Positions 41,489 through 49,554 of a stretch of 64,000 nucleotides of DNA are shown here, piece after piece. Origin of the DNA: Reyranella sp. (GTDB lineage Bacteria > Pseudomonadota > Alphaproteobacteria > Reyranellales > Reyranellaceae); the NCBI RefSeq assembly GCF_004297265.1, contig NZ_SCUT01000024.1, forward strand, positions 299,861 to 363,860. The letters run 5' to 3'. Positions within the stretch are counted from its first letter, which is position 1. The number at the start of each line of letters is the position of its first letter. A model generated the notes under the pieces. The model was not told the DNA's origin. It was given only the letters and a program-made list of their open reading frames with translations, and searched no databases. The translations under genes and the position numbers were made by a program.

Positions 41489-41953
41489 ATGAGTGGGAAG
41501 AGAGTAAGGTTGCTGGGGCGCCGGCAGGCGCTGGTCGGGTCCGTGGGGACCGTGGGAACGATGCTGGCGGCGCCGGCGATCGCACAGCAGCGGGTCAAGT
41601 CCGGAACCGTCAACATCGAGCAGGTCCAGGTGGCCTTCTTCGGCAGCGGCAATGTCGGCAGCGGCACCTTGCACTATGAAGGCCGCAGCTACCGTTTTTC
41701 GGTCGGCGGCCTGGGGGTCGGCGGGTTCGGCGTCTCCAAGATGGAAGCCTATGGCGACGTCTACAATCTGAAGGAGTTGCGCCAGTTTCCCGGCGCCTAC
41801 GGCCAGGCGCGCTACGGCGCGGCCTACGGCGACCAGGGCAAGGGCGAGATGTGGCTGGAGAACACCAACGGCGTGATGATCGACCTGAAGACGCGCCGCC
41901 AGGGCCTTGCCGTCTCCCTCGGCGCCGACGCCGTCATCATCGACTTCAAGTGA
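41489..41953 (+). CDS. Conserved exported protein, unknown function
   Basis: This 154-residue protein has a leader with a double-Arg segment (LGRRQALVGSVGTVGTM) ending near APAIAQ. The mature part is Gly/Tyr rich: FGSGNVGSGTLHYEGRSY, VGGLGVGGFGVSKMEAYG and GKGEMWLENTNGV. The Gly-rich beta pattern resembles small periplasmic or lipid-binding proteins found in alphaproteobacteria, but I cannot name the family safely. It lies eight bases upstream of another exported protein and is likely cotranscribed with it. Confidence 0.7.
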   Translation: MSGKRVRLLGRRQALVGSVGTVGTMLAAPAIAQQRVKSGTVNIEQVQVAFFGSGNVGSGTLHYEGRSYRFSVGGLGVGGFGVSKMEAYGDVYNLKELRQFPGAYGQARYGAAYGDQGKGEMWLENTNGVMIDLKTRRQGLAVSLGADAVIIDFK

Positions 41954-41961
41954 GGCGGCCC

Positions 41962-42489
41962 ATGACGATGTTCAGCCGCGCCCTTGCGGGCGCCCTCGTT
42001 CTCCTGGCCGCCGCTCCGGCGGTCGCGCAGGACGAGACCCAGACCTTCAATGCGTTCGCCGTGGTGCTCGCCAACGGCTCGGTCGTGCGGGCCGGTGAGA
42101 AGCAGCTCGTCGTGGCGGCGACCCTGGCCGGTCCCCTGTTCATCGAGACCGACGAGGGACCGCAGCAGGCCGGCCGCGTCGGCTGCGCCCTTTCGTCGAA
42201 GATCGACCAGGCCAGCCGCAAGACCAGCGCGACGGGCGCCTGCACTTTCACGGCCCATGACGGCGCGACGGCCTGGGGCGAGTGGGATTGCGCCGGCTAC
42301 GAGCTCGTCGGCTGTCGTGGCACGTTCAAGCTGACGGGCGGTACGGGCCGCTTCGAGGGCGCGAGCGGCGAGAGCACGCTCATCTGGCGGCCGACGGCCC
42401 TGGAACTGAAGAAGCAGCTCGACGGCATGGCGGTCGACAATGCCAGCGGCATCGTCCTGTGGCGCGAGTTCAAGCTGAAGGGCAAATAG
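41962..42489 (+). CDS. Exported protein of unknown function
   Basis: The 175-residue protein has a clear signal peptide (MTMFSRALAGALVLLAAAP, cleavage after AVAQ). The mature domain has four cysteines (GRVGCALSSK, GACTFTAHDG, WDCAGYELVGCRG) and the repeated pattern FKLTGGTGRFEGASGE. This is the motif seen in lipocalin-like or allene-oxide-cyclase-barrel-like bacterial proteins where a Gly-rich strand precedes a phenylalanine. No enzyme function is assigned. The ATG at 41962 is eight bases after the previous stop. Confidence 0.7.
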   Translation: MTMFSRALAGALVLLAAAPAVAQDETQTFNAFAVVLANGSVVRAGEKQLVVAATLAGPLFIETDEGPQQAGRVGCALSSKIDQASRKTSATGACTFTAHDGATAWGEWDCAGYELVGCRGTFKLTGGTGRFEGASGESTLIWRPTALELKKQLDGMAVDNASGIVLWREFKLKGK

Positions 42490-42492
42490 CCG

Positions 42493-42780
42493 TCAACCGG
42501 CCGGCGGATAGGGAATGCGGCTGCGCTGCAGGAGTTCCTCCAGCGCCTTGATGCCTTGCTGGTAGCGGCCCTTCTGGCAATCGATGCCGGCCCCGAGGCG
42601 CGCCATGTTGGGGCCGCCGGAGCCTTCGCCGCGCTGCAGATTGTAGCGGTCGTAGAGCGCCCCGAGCTGGGCGCAGCGCATCGCCAGTTGTTCCTCCGTC
42701 TGCTGGGCGTGCACCGAAGCAGGCATCAACAGGAGTCCGGCGACAGCGCAGGAAACCAGGGGCTCGAAGCGGATCTTCAT
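42493..42780 (-). CDS. Small exported protein with two cysteines, unknown function
   Basis: The 95-residue protein has a signal peptide (about 1-25, ending SVHAQ). A helical mature part with Cys36 and Cys68 (AMRCAQLGALYDRY and GIDCQKGRYQQGI) could form a disulphide. It is convergent with the preceding exported protein (three bases apart) and ATG 42780 is the family-like start. I do not recognise the family beyond a general resemblance to small periplasmic proteins of Rhodospirillales and Rhizobiales. Confidence 0.65.
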   Translation of the reverse strand: MKIRFEPLVSCAVAGLLLMPASVHAQQTEEQLAMRCAQLGALYDRYNLQRGEGSGGPNMARLGAGIDCQKGRYQQGIKALEELLQRSRIPYPPAG

Positions 42781-42878
42781 GCCTCGCAGTAGGCCATGGA
42801 TCGCATGATCTTGCACCTGTCCAGCACCGCGAGGTACTGTCGTGCCGCCTCCTTTCAGGGGGCCAAGGGGGAGAGAAA

Positions 42879-43196
42879 ATGACGACGCGATCGACGATGA
42901 GGTGGATGTTCGCGATGGGCATCGCAGGTCTGGTCGCGGCCTGCAGCATGGCGAAGAGCACGCCAGGCGAAGATCCCCGGACGGAAACGAATGCAACGCA
43001 GGTGACCTGGACCGATGGCAAGCCCGCCATCGCGATCAGCTGCAAGGAGCCCGGCGCGTGCCAGACTCGTGCAGTCGCAATGTGCAACAGCACGGGCGGG
43101 GCCTACACCACATTGAAAATGGAAAACATGCCGACGCGCGGCGACATGACGGAAATACGCGGCGCCGCCTCGGTCATCATTCGCTGCGGGGCGTAA
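42879..43196 (+). CDS. Small lipoprotein, unknown function
   Basis: This 105-residue protein has a lipobox GLVAAC near residue 22. The mature part contains four cysteines (ISCKEPGACQTRAVAMCNST and the final IIRCGA). The pattern suggests a disulphide-stabilised small domain in the outer or inner membrane leaflet. A purine-rich stretch (GGGGAGAG) precedes the ATG. The last 20 bases overlap, antisense, the end of the hydrolase gene. Confidence 0.7.
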   Translation: MTTRSTMRWMFAMGIAGLVAACSMAKSTPGEDPRTETNATQVTWTDGKPAIAISCKEPGACQTRAVAMCNSTGGAYTTLKMENMPTRGDMTEIRGAASVIIRCGA

Positions 43197-44196
43197 CGCT
43201 CGCCTGACCGCTGCGCTTCGATCCCCAGAGGACGGCCATCTCGGGCTGCGATTTCGAGGCATCCGCGCCCGAAGGAAGCGGGGCGTCGTGATCAGAGATC
43301 CAGGCCGCGACGTCGGCCGTCACGGCCGGCCCGGCCTTGTCGCGCATCAGCAGATGATAGCCGTTCTTGTAGAAGGCCAGTCGGGAATCGGACCGTGGCG
43401 GCATGATCTCGATGGCCGCCTTGACCGGCTGCTGCGGCACGATGCGATCGCCCAGCCCGTACATCATGAGATAGGGCTCCTTGACCCGTGCCGCGGAAGC
43501 GCGGGCGTCGTCCATCAGGTCGACCAGCCCATAGGCCATGTCGAGGCGGGGTTGGCGCAGCATCATCGGGTCGTTGCGCAGCTTGTCGATGGTCTTGGGA
43601 TTGTCGGTTGGCTGATAGTCGATCGAGGTCGGCCCTGCCGGCATCCAGGGAATGGTGTGGGCGAAGAACCACAGGCCGGCGCTGGCCACGGGACCGAACG
43701 TGTCGCGCGAGCGCACGGCCGCCGCCGACAGGATCAGCCCGTCCGATTCGGTCCCGCGATCGGCCGCCACCAGCACCACCGCCCCGCCCATGCTTTCGCC
43801 GGCCAGGTAGAACGGCACGCCGGGATGGCGTGCCCGCACGAGCGCCGCGACCGCCTTCGCGTCGTCCACCAGCGTGTCGGTGCCCGGCCACCGGCCGCGG
43901 GTCGGGCTGCCGCCAAAACCGCGCTGGTCATAGGCGTAGGTGGTGATTCCAGCCCCCGACCAGCTTCCGGCCGGCTCCTCCCAGGCCATTCGGTAGTCGC
44001 CGAAGCCGTGCAAGGCCAGGATGACGGCCTTGGGCGCGCCGTTTGCCGCAGGCCAGACCGACAACGGTAGCGAAGTCCCGTCCGCCGCGACATAACGGTC
44101 CCCGGTCAGCTGCGGCTTCTGCACAACGCCGCCTCCCGGAACGACCGTCGGGGCGCAGGCGGAGAGCATGACCGCGGCGGCGGAGGCCGCTATCAT
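43177..44196 (-). CDS. Alpha/beta hydrolase lipoprotein (lysophospholipase-like)
   Basis: The 339-residue protein has a lipobox in VMLSAC (Cys near residue 13). It carries an alpha/beta-hydrolase domain with ALHGFGDYRMAW (oxyanion region), the nucleophile elbow AGESMGGAV and a catalytic Asp in YGLGDRIVP. The His is in GYHLLMRD. These match monoacylglycerol lipase/PldB-like hydrolases. ATG 44196 is used; the frame to 44316 lacks a good start and crosses the divergent zinc-finger gene. Confidence 0.85.
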   Translation of the reverse strand: MIAASAAAVMLSACAPTVVPGGGVVQKPQLTGDRYVAADGTSLPLSVWPAANGAPKAVILALHGFGDYRMAWEEPAGSWSGAGITTYAYDQRGFGGSPTRGRWPGTDTLVDDAKAVAALVRARHPGVPFYLAGESMGGAVVLVAADRGTESDGLILSAAAVRSRDTFGPVASAGLWFFAHTIPWMPAGPTSIDYQPTDNPKTIDKLRNDPMMLRQPRLDMAYGLVDLMDDARASAARVKEPYLMMYGLGDRIVPQQPVKAAIEIMPPRSDSRLAFYKNGYHLLMRDKAGPAVTADVAAWISDHDAPLPSGADASKSQPEMAVLWGSKRSGQASVTPRSE

Positions 44197-44221
44197 TCGC
44201 CGGCGTAACAGGAGTGGGATC

Positions 44222-44404
44222 GTGACGGAGCCGTTTGAAGTCATCACTGTCGATACTGACCGCGTCGCCTGCGATGGCGGTGGCGGCGCGTTGGGCCATC
44301 CCAAAGTGTACCTCAACCTGGGCCCGGAAGGACACGTCGAGTGTCCCTATTGCAGCAGGCTCTACAAGCTGCGCGAAGGCGCAACTCTCGCCCACGCTCA
44401 CTGA
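44222..44404 (+). CDS. Zinc-finger domain protein (zf-CHCC, NDUFS6-like)
   Basis: This 60-residue protein starts from GTG 44222 (VTEPFEVITVDTDRVACDGG). It has the Cys, His and paired Cys of the zf-CHCC domain: VACDGG, LGHPKVYLNL and ECPYCSRLY. The domain occurs in the NDUFS6/complex I 13 kDa subunit and in stand-alone bacterial proteins of unknown role that are conserved in alphaproteobacteria. It lies between the lipase and the MaoC gene, 12 bases upstream of the latter, with which it may be transcribed. Confidence 0.85.
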   Translation: MTEPFEVITVDTDRVACDGGGGALGHPKVYLNLGPEGHVECPYCSRLYKLREGATLAHAH

Positions 44405-44416
44405 GGGAACGGCCCC

Positions 44417-44875
44417 ATGAAGCAGCTCGGGGAAGGCTGGAACTGGCGCGACCTCAGGGTCGGCGACAAATTCGTCACCTATGGCCGAACGATCTTCGAG
44501 GCCGATCTTCTCAATTTCGTGACCCTTTGCGGCTTTTCCGAGGAGCTGTTCACGAACAGGGAGTACATTCGCGAACATGCGCCCATGCGCGGCGGCCATC
44601 CCGTTCCGGGCGCACTGGTCTATTCGATGGCGGAAGGCCTGGTCATTCCCACCACGTTGCAGGGAACGGGTCTCGCCTTCCTGTCGATGGGCTTCGACAT
44701 CAAGGGCCCCACCTACGTGAGCGACACGATCCACGTCGAGATCGAGCTCACGGAGATCAAACCGACCTCCAAGGACCCGATGCGCGCCCTGGTTCGGACC
44801 ACCAACCTGGTCAAGAACCAGAAGGGCGAGACGGTGCTGGTCTACACGCCGTTGCGCATGATGCAGGGAAGCTGA
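44417..44875 (+). CDS. MaoC-family dehydratase
   Basis: This 152-residue single-hotdog protein has FVTLCGFSEELFTNREYI and the hydratase-like PVPGALVYSMAEGLVIP segment near residue 65, as in R-specific enoyl-CoA hydratase-like MaoC proteins. The catalytic Asp/His dyad of PhaJ is not complete in what I can see, so the activity is uncertain. Coupling is tight: the crotonase starts two bases after its stop, then a dioxygenase, so it is part of a three-gene acyl-CoA unit. Confidence 0.85.
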   Translation: MKQLGEGWNWRDLRVGDKFVTYGRTIFEADLLNFVTLCGFSEELFTNREYIREHAPMRGGHPVPGALVYSMAEGLVIPTTLQGTGLAFLSMGFDIKGPTYVSDTIHVEIELTEIKPTSKDPMRALVRTTNLVKNQKGETVLVYTPLRMMQGS

Positions 44876-44876
44876 C

Positions 44877-45653
44877 GTGGCCAAGGTCGCGGTCGAGCGG
44901 GAGGGCGCGACGACGATCGTCTCGATCGACCGTTTCGCCGAGGCCCGCAACGCCGTCGATCCCGAGACCGCGATCCTCCTGCGTGAGGCCTTCCTGGCCT
45001 TTGATGCCGACGATTCCCAGTCCGTCGCCATCCTGACCGGGCGGGGCGGTTCGTTCTGTGCGGGTTTCGACCTCAAGGTTGCGGCCAGCCGAGAAGGCGT
45101 GTCCGAGCACGATCCCGCCGGGCCGGGACCGATGGGACCGACGCGTCATCTTCTCTCCAAGCCGGTCATTGCCGCCATCGAAGGCCATGCGGTGGCGGGT
45201 GGGCTCGAGCTTGCCTTGTGGTGCGACCTGCGCGTGGCGTCCGAAAGCGCGAAGTTCGGCGTCTTCTGCCGCCGTTGGGGCGTGCCGCTGATCGATGGCG
45301 GTACGGTGCGCCTGCCGCGCCTCATCGGGCATAGCCGTGCGCTCGACATGATCCTGACCGGCCGCGAGGTCAGCGCGCGCGAGGCGTTCGAGTGGGGCCT
45401 TGCCAACCGTCTGGTGCCGGAAGGGCGGGCGCTCGCCGAGGCGAAGGTGCTGGCCGGGATACTCGCTAGATTTCCGCAGACCTGCCTGCGTTCCGACCGG
45501 CGCTCGTCCTACGACCAGTGGTCGCTCGACGTACCGGCTGCCCTCGTCAACGAAGCCCGCCACGGCATGCCGGCGCTGCAGGCCGAGTCGCGCAAGGGCG
45601 CGGCCCGCTTCGCCGCCGGCAAGGGCCGCGGCGGCGATTTTGGAGAAATCTGA
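44877..45653 (+). CDS. Enoyl-CoA hydratase/isomerase (crotonase) family protein, copy 1
   Basis: The 258-residue protein starts from GTG 44877. Crotonase features are GRGGSFCAGFDLK (oxyanion Gly region), KPVIAAIEGHAVAGGLELAL (second oxyanion) and the Glu-containing GVPLIDGGTVRLPRLIG. Length and order are normal. It resembles the copy at 47935 (both have the VPL/VPM-DGG/T-TVRLPR motif), suggesting paralogues. It is the second of three coupled genes (MaoC, crotonase, phytanoyl-type dioxygenase). Confidence 0.9.
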   Translation: MAKVAVEREGATTIVSIDRFAEARNAVDPETAILLREAFLAFDADDSQSVAILTGRGGSFCAGFDLKVAASREGVSEHDPAGPGPMGPTRHLLSKPVIAAIEGHAVAGGLELALWCDLRVASESAKFGVFCRRWGVPLIDGGTVRLPRLIGHSRALDMILTGREVSAREAFEWGLANRLVPEGRALAEAKVLAGILARFPQTCLRSDRRSSYDQWSLDVPAALVNEARHGMPALQAESRKGAARFAAGKGRGGDFGEI

Positions 45654-45656
45654 ACC

Positions 45657-46466
45657 ATGCCGATGCCGACCGACGCCGAGGTCGCCCGCTATCGCGAAGA
45701 TGGCGCGATCTGCCTGCGCAACGCCATTCCCATGGAATGGATCGAGCGCATGCGCGCGGCCGTAGACGACGACATGGCCAGCCCGGGCCCGATGGTCCGC
45801 ATCAACACGCCGCAGGGTTCGCCCGGCCTGTTCTTCGTCGACTTCCAGCTCTGGCAGCGTCATGTCGCGGCTCGTGCCTTCGTGTACGAATCACCCGCGC
45901 GCGAGATCGTGGCGAAGCTCATGGGATCGAGGGAGGTCGTCTACTATCACGACCATCTGCTGGTGAAGGAGCCGGGCACGCAGGAGCGCACACCCTGGCA
46001 TCACGACCAGCCCTACTATCCGATCGACGGCGAGCAGGTCATCTCCCTGTGGACGCCGCTGGATCCCGTCGATCGCGAGACCTGCGTCGAATACGTGAAG
46101 GGCTCGCATCGCTGGGGCCGCTGGTTCCAGCCGAAATTCTTCAAGCAGGGCGGTGTCGACCTGCAGGTCCAGGACAGCCGCTTCGAGCCGCTGCCCGATC
46201 TCGATGCCGAACGTGGCACGCACGAGTTCCTCGCCTGGGACATGGAGCCGGGCGACGTCATCGCCTTCCATGCGCTGACGCTTCATGGCGCCTCGGGCAA
46301 CCAATCGACGTCGCGCCGCCGCCGCGCCTGGGCCACACGCTGGTGTGGCGACGACGCCCGCTACGGCGCCCGGGTCGGACAGATCTCGCCGCCGATCGAG
46401 GGCCACGGGCTGAAGCCGGGCGACCGGCTCGAATGCGAGACGTTTCCCAAGGTCTGGCCGGCGTAA
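45657..46466 (+). CDS. Phytanoyl-CoA dioxygenase-family Fe(II)/2-oxoglutarate enzyme
   Basis: The 269-residue protein has the HxD iron motif in TPWHHDQPYYPI (about residues 120-126) and the distal His in ALTLHGASGN. The arginine binding 2-oxoglutarate is in SRRRRAWATRW. The segment YVKGSHRWGRWF is also diagnostic. The family hydroxylates acyl or small-molecule substrates. With the upstream MaoC and crotonase genes a pathway for a branched or unusual acid is likely, but the substrate is not readable. Confidence 0.9.
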   Translation: MPMPTDAEVARYREDGAICLRNAIPMEWIERMRAAVDDDMASPGPMVRINTPQGSPGLFFVDFQLWQRHVAARAFVYESPAREIVAKLMGSREVVYYHDHLLVKEPGTQERTPWHHDQPYYPIDGEQVISLWTPLDPVDRETCVEYVKGSHRWGRWFQPKFFKQGGVDLQVQDSRFEPLPDLDAERGTHEFLAWDMEPGDVIAFHALTLHGASGNQSTSRRRRAWATRWCGDDARYGARVGQISPPIEGHGLKPGDRLECETFPKVWPA

Positions 46467-46467
46467 A

Positions 46468-46845
46468 TCAGGAGCCTGAGTCGAACGCGTCCAGCCATTC
46501 GCGGGCAAGGTGCAGTTCGCGAAAGATCTTCACGGGCCGGTCGCCCTCTGCAAGGACCTGGAACAGGCTGGCCTGCTCATAGGCGCGTTCCGTGACCGCC
46601 ACGATGGCGAGCGGGCCGAGCTTGCTCACCTTCAGATAGGCGCGGATGCGAGCGCCGAGCGCCATCATGTCGGCGTCGCTCAGCATCACGACGGCATGCG
46701 TCATGTCGAAAATCTTGCGGAAAGTCAGGGCGTTGGCGACGGTCACGCCATCGAGATAGTTTTCGACATCCTCAAGCCGCAGTTCGTCCCGCGCGACGGC
46801 GATCACGAGTCGGTGCGGCTTGGAGATCGTCCACTGGACCGGCAT
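46468..46845 (-). CDS. Hypothetical cytoplasmic protein, SpoIIAA/STAS-like
   Basis: The 125-residue protein has no signal peptide. It has a beta-alpha pattern (MPVQWTISKPHRLVIAVARD, NYLDGVTVANALTFRKIFDM, LAIVAVTERAYEQASLF) resembling SpoIIAA-like STAS folds. It ends two bases from the dioxygenase stop, convergent. I do not recognise its specific family; no catalytic residues stand out. Conserved domain architecture, reasonable codon use and a start at ATG 46845 support it as a real gene. Confidence 0.65.
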   Translation of the reverse strand: MPVQWTISKPHRLVIAVARDELRLEDVENYLDGVTVANALTFRKIFDMTHAVVMLSDADMMALGARIRAYLKVSKLGPLAIVAVTERAYEQASLFQVLAEGDRPVKIFRELHLAREWLDAFDSGS

Positions 46846-46895
46846 GCCTGCGGACTATGCCGGATCGACTGCCGGACCGACAAGCGTCCGTACGG

Positions 46896-47918
46896 TTACG
46901 GAACGAGGACGGCTTTGCCGACGACGGTGCGCTCTTCGATCAGGCGGAATGCCTTCACCCAATCTGCAAGGTCGTAGGTTGCGGCTACGGTCGCCCTGAG
47001 CTTTCCTTCGGTGAACCAACGCGTGAGGTCCTTCTGTGCCGCGGCCACCAGGGCGCGGCGCTTGGCCAGCGCCTCGGCTTCCTTCGGCGACGGCGTACCC
47101 TTGCTGCCCCAGCCATTCCAGTAGCCGTAGTAGAAGCCGATCACCGTCGCGTTCTTGACGAGGAGGATGTTGGCCGGGATCTGCGGAATGACGCCGCTGG
47201 CAAAGCCCATCGGGATGATGCGCCCCTCGGGCGCCACGCAGCGCAGCGACGCATCGAAGGCCGATCCACCGACGGGATCGTAGATGACATCGGCGCCGCG
47301 GCCGCCGGTAATTTCCAGTACCTTGGTGCGTAAATCCTCCGCGCGATAGCCGATCAGATGATCGGCGCCGGCCTCCTGTGCCGCTTTTAGCTTGTCGGCG
47401 CCGCCGGCGCTGGCGATCACCACCGCGCCCATCGCCTTGCCAACCTCGATCGCGGTGAGGCCCGAGCCACCGCCCGCACCGTGAACCAGCAGCACCTCGC
47501 CGGGCTGCATGTCGGCCTTCCATTTCAGGGCACCGTAGGCCGTGGGGTAGAGCGTCGGAAAATTCGTCGCCTCGGCATAGGGCATGATCTCGGGGATCGG
47601 CACGAGGTTCGCGGCAGTGGCAGTCGCGTACTCGGCGAAAGCCCCCTGGCTGACGCCCGTCGCGATGCGGTCGCCGACCGCCACGGTGGTCACGCCGTCG
47701 CCCAGCGCCACGACATGGCCGGCCAGCTCGTTGCCCGGCACGTAGGGCAGGGCCGGCTTGTTCTGGTGCTTGCCCTGCACGCCGAGCATGGCGGCGAAGC
47801 TCACACCGGCGGCACGGACCTTGACCAGCACCTCCCCGGCCTTCGGCACGGGCTGAGGAATCTCCTCGACCTTCAGACTGTCGATCGGACCATAGGCATG
47901 ACAAACCAGCGCCCGCAT
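46896..47918 (-). CDS. NADPH:quinone oxidoreductase / zinc-independent MDR alcohol dehydrogenase
   Basis: The 340-residue medium-chain reductase has PEVPGNELAG-like YVPGNELAGHVV (about 55-67) and the nucleotide-binding VHGAGGGSGLTAIEVGKAM. DVIYDPVGGSAFDASL follows, typical of the quinone oxidoreductase branch. The zinc ligands of classical ADHs are lacking. ATG 47918 (MRALVCHAYGP) is the family start. It is 16 bases downstream of a crotonase, in the same direction. Confidence 0.92.
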   Translation of the reverse strand: MRALVCHAYGPIDSLKVEEIPQPVPKAGEVLVKVRAAGVSFAAMLGVQGKHQNKPALPYVPGNELAGHVVALGDGVTTVAVGDRIATGVSQGAFAEYATATAANLVPIPEIMPYAEATNFPTLYPTAYGALKWKADMQPGEVLLVHGAGGGSGLTAIEVGKAMGAVVIASAGGADKLKAAQEAGADHLIGYRAEDLRTKVLEITGGRGADVIYDPVGGSAFDASLRCVAPEGRIIPMGFASGVIPQIPANILLVKNATVIGFYYGYWNGWGSKGTPSPKEAEALAKRRALVAAAQKDLTRWFTEGKLRATVAATYDLADWVKAFRLIEERTVVGKAVLVP

Positions 47919-47934
47919 GTCTCTAACTCCCGGA

Positions 47935-48702
47935 TTACTTCCTGAATTGGCCGTGGCGGCCTTCGCCCTTGGCGAAGCGCGCAGCACCGCCTTGTGATTC
48001 CTGCCGCCGTGCGTCGAGCGACAGTTCCATCTCGCGCCGGATCGCCGAAGCCTGGTCGCGGTCGAAGCTCTCGTAGGCTGACTGGCGGTCCGACGTCATG
48101 GCGATCGGCGGGAAGCCCGCGATCTGCCGCGCCAAAGTTTCGGCTTCGGTGCGCGTCGTGCCGCGCGCCACCTTGCGCGTCGCCAGCCCGATCGCGATCG
48201 CCTCGTCGGCGCCGACGGCGCGTCCGGTCAGCAGCATGTCCATGGCGCGACCCTGGCCGACGATGCGCGGCAGCCGCACGGTCGTGCCGTCGCTCATCGG
48301 CACCCCCCAGCGCCGCGAGAACACCCCGAAGGTCGCCGTGTCGTCGACGATGCGGATGTCGCAGAACAGCGCGACGCCCAGCCCGCCGGCGCAGGCATGT
48401 CCCTCGACAGCCGCAATCACCGGTTTCGACAGCGGGGCCCGCAGCGGGCCCTCGTCGCTGCCCGCCCAGGGAAAATAGTCCGTTCCCGAGCCCAGCTCCT
48501 TGAGATCGGCACCGGCGCAGAAGGCGCCGCCCGCGCCGGTCAGCACGGCGACGCGCGCCTCGGGATTGACCTCGAAGGCGCGCAGCGCGTCGGCAAGCCC
48601 GTGCGCGGCTTCGTTGTCGAGGGCGTTCCGGGCTTGCGGCCGGTTGATGACGATGGTGGTCACCGGCCCCTGGGCCTCGACCAGAATTTTCGGCGTGCTC
48701 AT
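47935..48702 (-). CDS. Enoyl-CoA hydratase/isomerase family protein, copy 2
   Basis: The 255-residue crotonase starts MSTPKILVEAQG from ATG 48702. Motifs are LTGAGGAFCAGADLKEL, KPVIAAVEGHACAGGLGVAL and GVPMSDGTTVRLPRIVG. Activity within the superfamily cannot be determined by sequence. It shares its transcription direction with the downstream oxidoreductase and lies nine bases from the 48712 gene, so all may be one operon. It is similar in the active-site segment to the copy at 44877. Confidence 0.9.
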   Translation of the reverse strand: MSTPKILVEAQGPVTTIVINRPQARNALDNEAAHGLADALRAFEVNPEARVAVLTGAGGAFCAGADLKELGSGTDYFPWAGSDEGPLRAPLSKPVIAAVEGHACAGGLGVALFCDIRIVDDTATFGVFSRRWGVPMSDGTTVRLPRIVGQGRAMDMLLTGRAVGADEAIAIGLATRKVARGTTRTEAETLARQIAGFPPIAMTSDRQSAYESFDRDQASAIRREMELSLDARRQESQGGAARFAKGEGRHGQFRK

Positions 48703-48711
48703 GCCATCGTC

Positions 48712-49092
48712 TTAGCGAACCGTGGCGAGCTCGTCTTCAAGCTGGGCATTGGAGCGGGCCGGTGTGCGGAAGTACCACCAGTTCTTCTGGGGGGTCCAAT
48801 TCTCCTTGCGCGCCGTGCCATGGCCCCAGACGCAGCGTTTGAAGTCGCGCGTCGCGGCCATGAAGATCCTGTCGGCTGCGTCGAGCTTCAGCGCATGGTC
48901 GCCCATCTCCTCGCGGCTGAACATCGGCAGCGCCTCGAGGATCAGCTCGCGCACGTCGACGTCGTTCAGCCAGTTGTCGAGGTCGAAACTGTAGTCCTGC
49001 CGCTCGAGGTCCTGGGCAAAGCCGGCCCACTGGTCGATCAGATCCTGCAACTCTGCAACGTCGGGCGGGCCGGGTGGCGGTGGCGGCTTCAA
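48712..49092 (-). CDS. Small acidic protein coupled to a nuclease-like gene (immunity candidate)
   Basis: This 126-residue protein is acidic and Trp-rich (DLERQDYSFDLDNWLNDVDV and the WGHG...NWTPQKNWWYF end). A Pro-rich start (MKPPPPPGPPDV) is followed by helices, with no signal peptide. Its ATG overlaps the stop of the upstream gene in ATGA (49089-49092). The upstream gene has a toxin-like domain. Small, acidic and translationally coupled is the usual profile of an immunity protein, but no family is recognised. A housekeeping function cannot be excluded. Confidence 0.55.
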   Translation of the reverse strand: MKPPPPPGPPDVAELQDLIDQWAGFAQDLERQDYSFDLDNWLNDVDVRELILEALPMFSREEMGDHALKLDAADRIFMAATRDFKRCVWGHGTARKENWTPQKNWWYFRTPARSNAQLEDELATVR

Positions 49093-49550
49093 TCGTTCCC
49101 CCGTTCGGCTTGGCGGCGGTAGTAGCGCTCGCCGTCGTTGGGTTTGAAGAAGGTGCGTATGATGCCGTTGGAATTGAAGGCGATGAAGGCGCCTGTGTCA
49201 CGGTCGAAACGTGTCACGACACCGTCCCGGCGCACGGTCTCCTGGATCGGTCCGCCGACCTTCGCGTCCCGCAGCAATTGCGCCTGTCGGAGATAGTCCT
49301 GCTTGGTAATGCGGCCGAATTCGCTCCCGTGCTTCTGGTAATGCTCGTCGAGGCGGCGCTGGTCGGCGAAGCCCATGCCCGAACCCCACCCCTGGCCCGC
49401 TTCGCGCGCCTCGGCGGAGATCGCGGGCCCGCGCGCAATCTCGCGCTGGCCGCGTTCGGAAACTTGAGACCAGAAGAGGAAGATCGCGACCGCCGCCAGC
49501 GCCGCCGAAAGCAGACGGCGCCACGGAAAGCCGCGGGAGCGGAATTTCAT
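49089..49550 (-). CDS. Membrane-anchored protein with BECR-type RNase-like C-terminal domain
   Basis: This 153-residue protein has a basic N-terminus and one hydrophobic segment (about residues 13-29), then a C-terminal domain. That domain contains RRLDEHYQKHGSEFGRIT, YLRQAQLL, VRRDGVVTRFD and GIIRTFFKPNDGERY. This order (His helix, R-x-DG strand, TfFKP) is typical of the colicin E5/D-like, EndoU-like (BECR-fold) toxin domains at the ends of polymorphic toxins. ATG 49550 is used. The downstream small acidic gene overlaps it. It may be a stand-alone toxin or a domesticated nuclease. Confidence 0.6.
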   Translation of the reverse strand: MKFRSRGFPWRRLLSAALAAVAIFLFWSQVSERGQREIARGPAISAEAREAGQGWGSGMGFADQRRLDEHYQKHGSEFGRITKQDYLRQAQLLRDAKVGGPIQETVRRDGVVTRFDRDTGAFIAFNSNGIIRTFFKPNDGERYYRRQAERGND

Positions 49551-49554
49551 GCCG

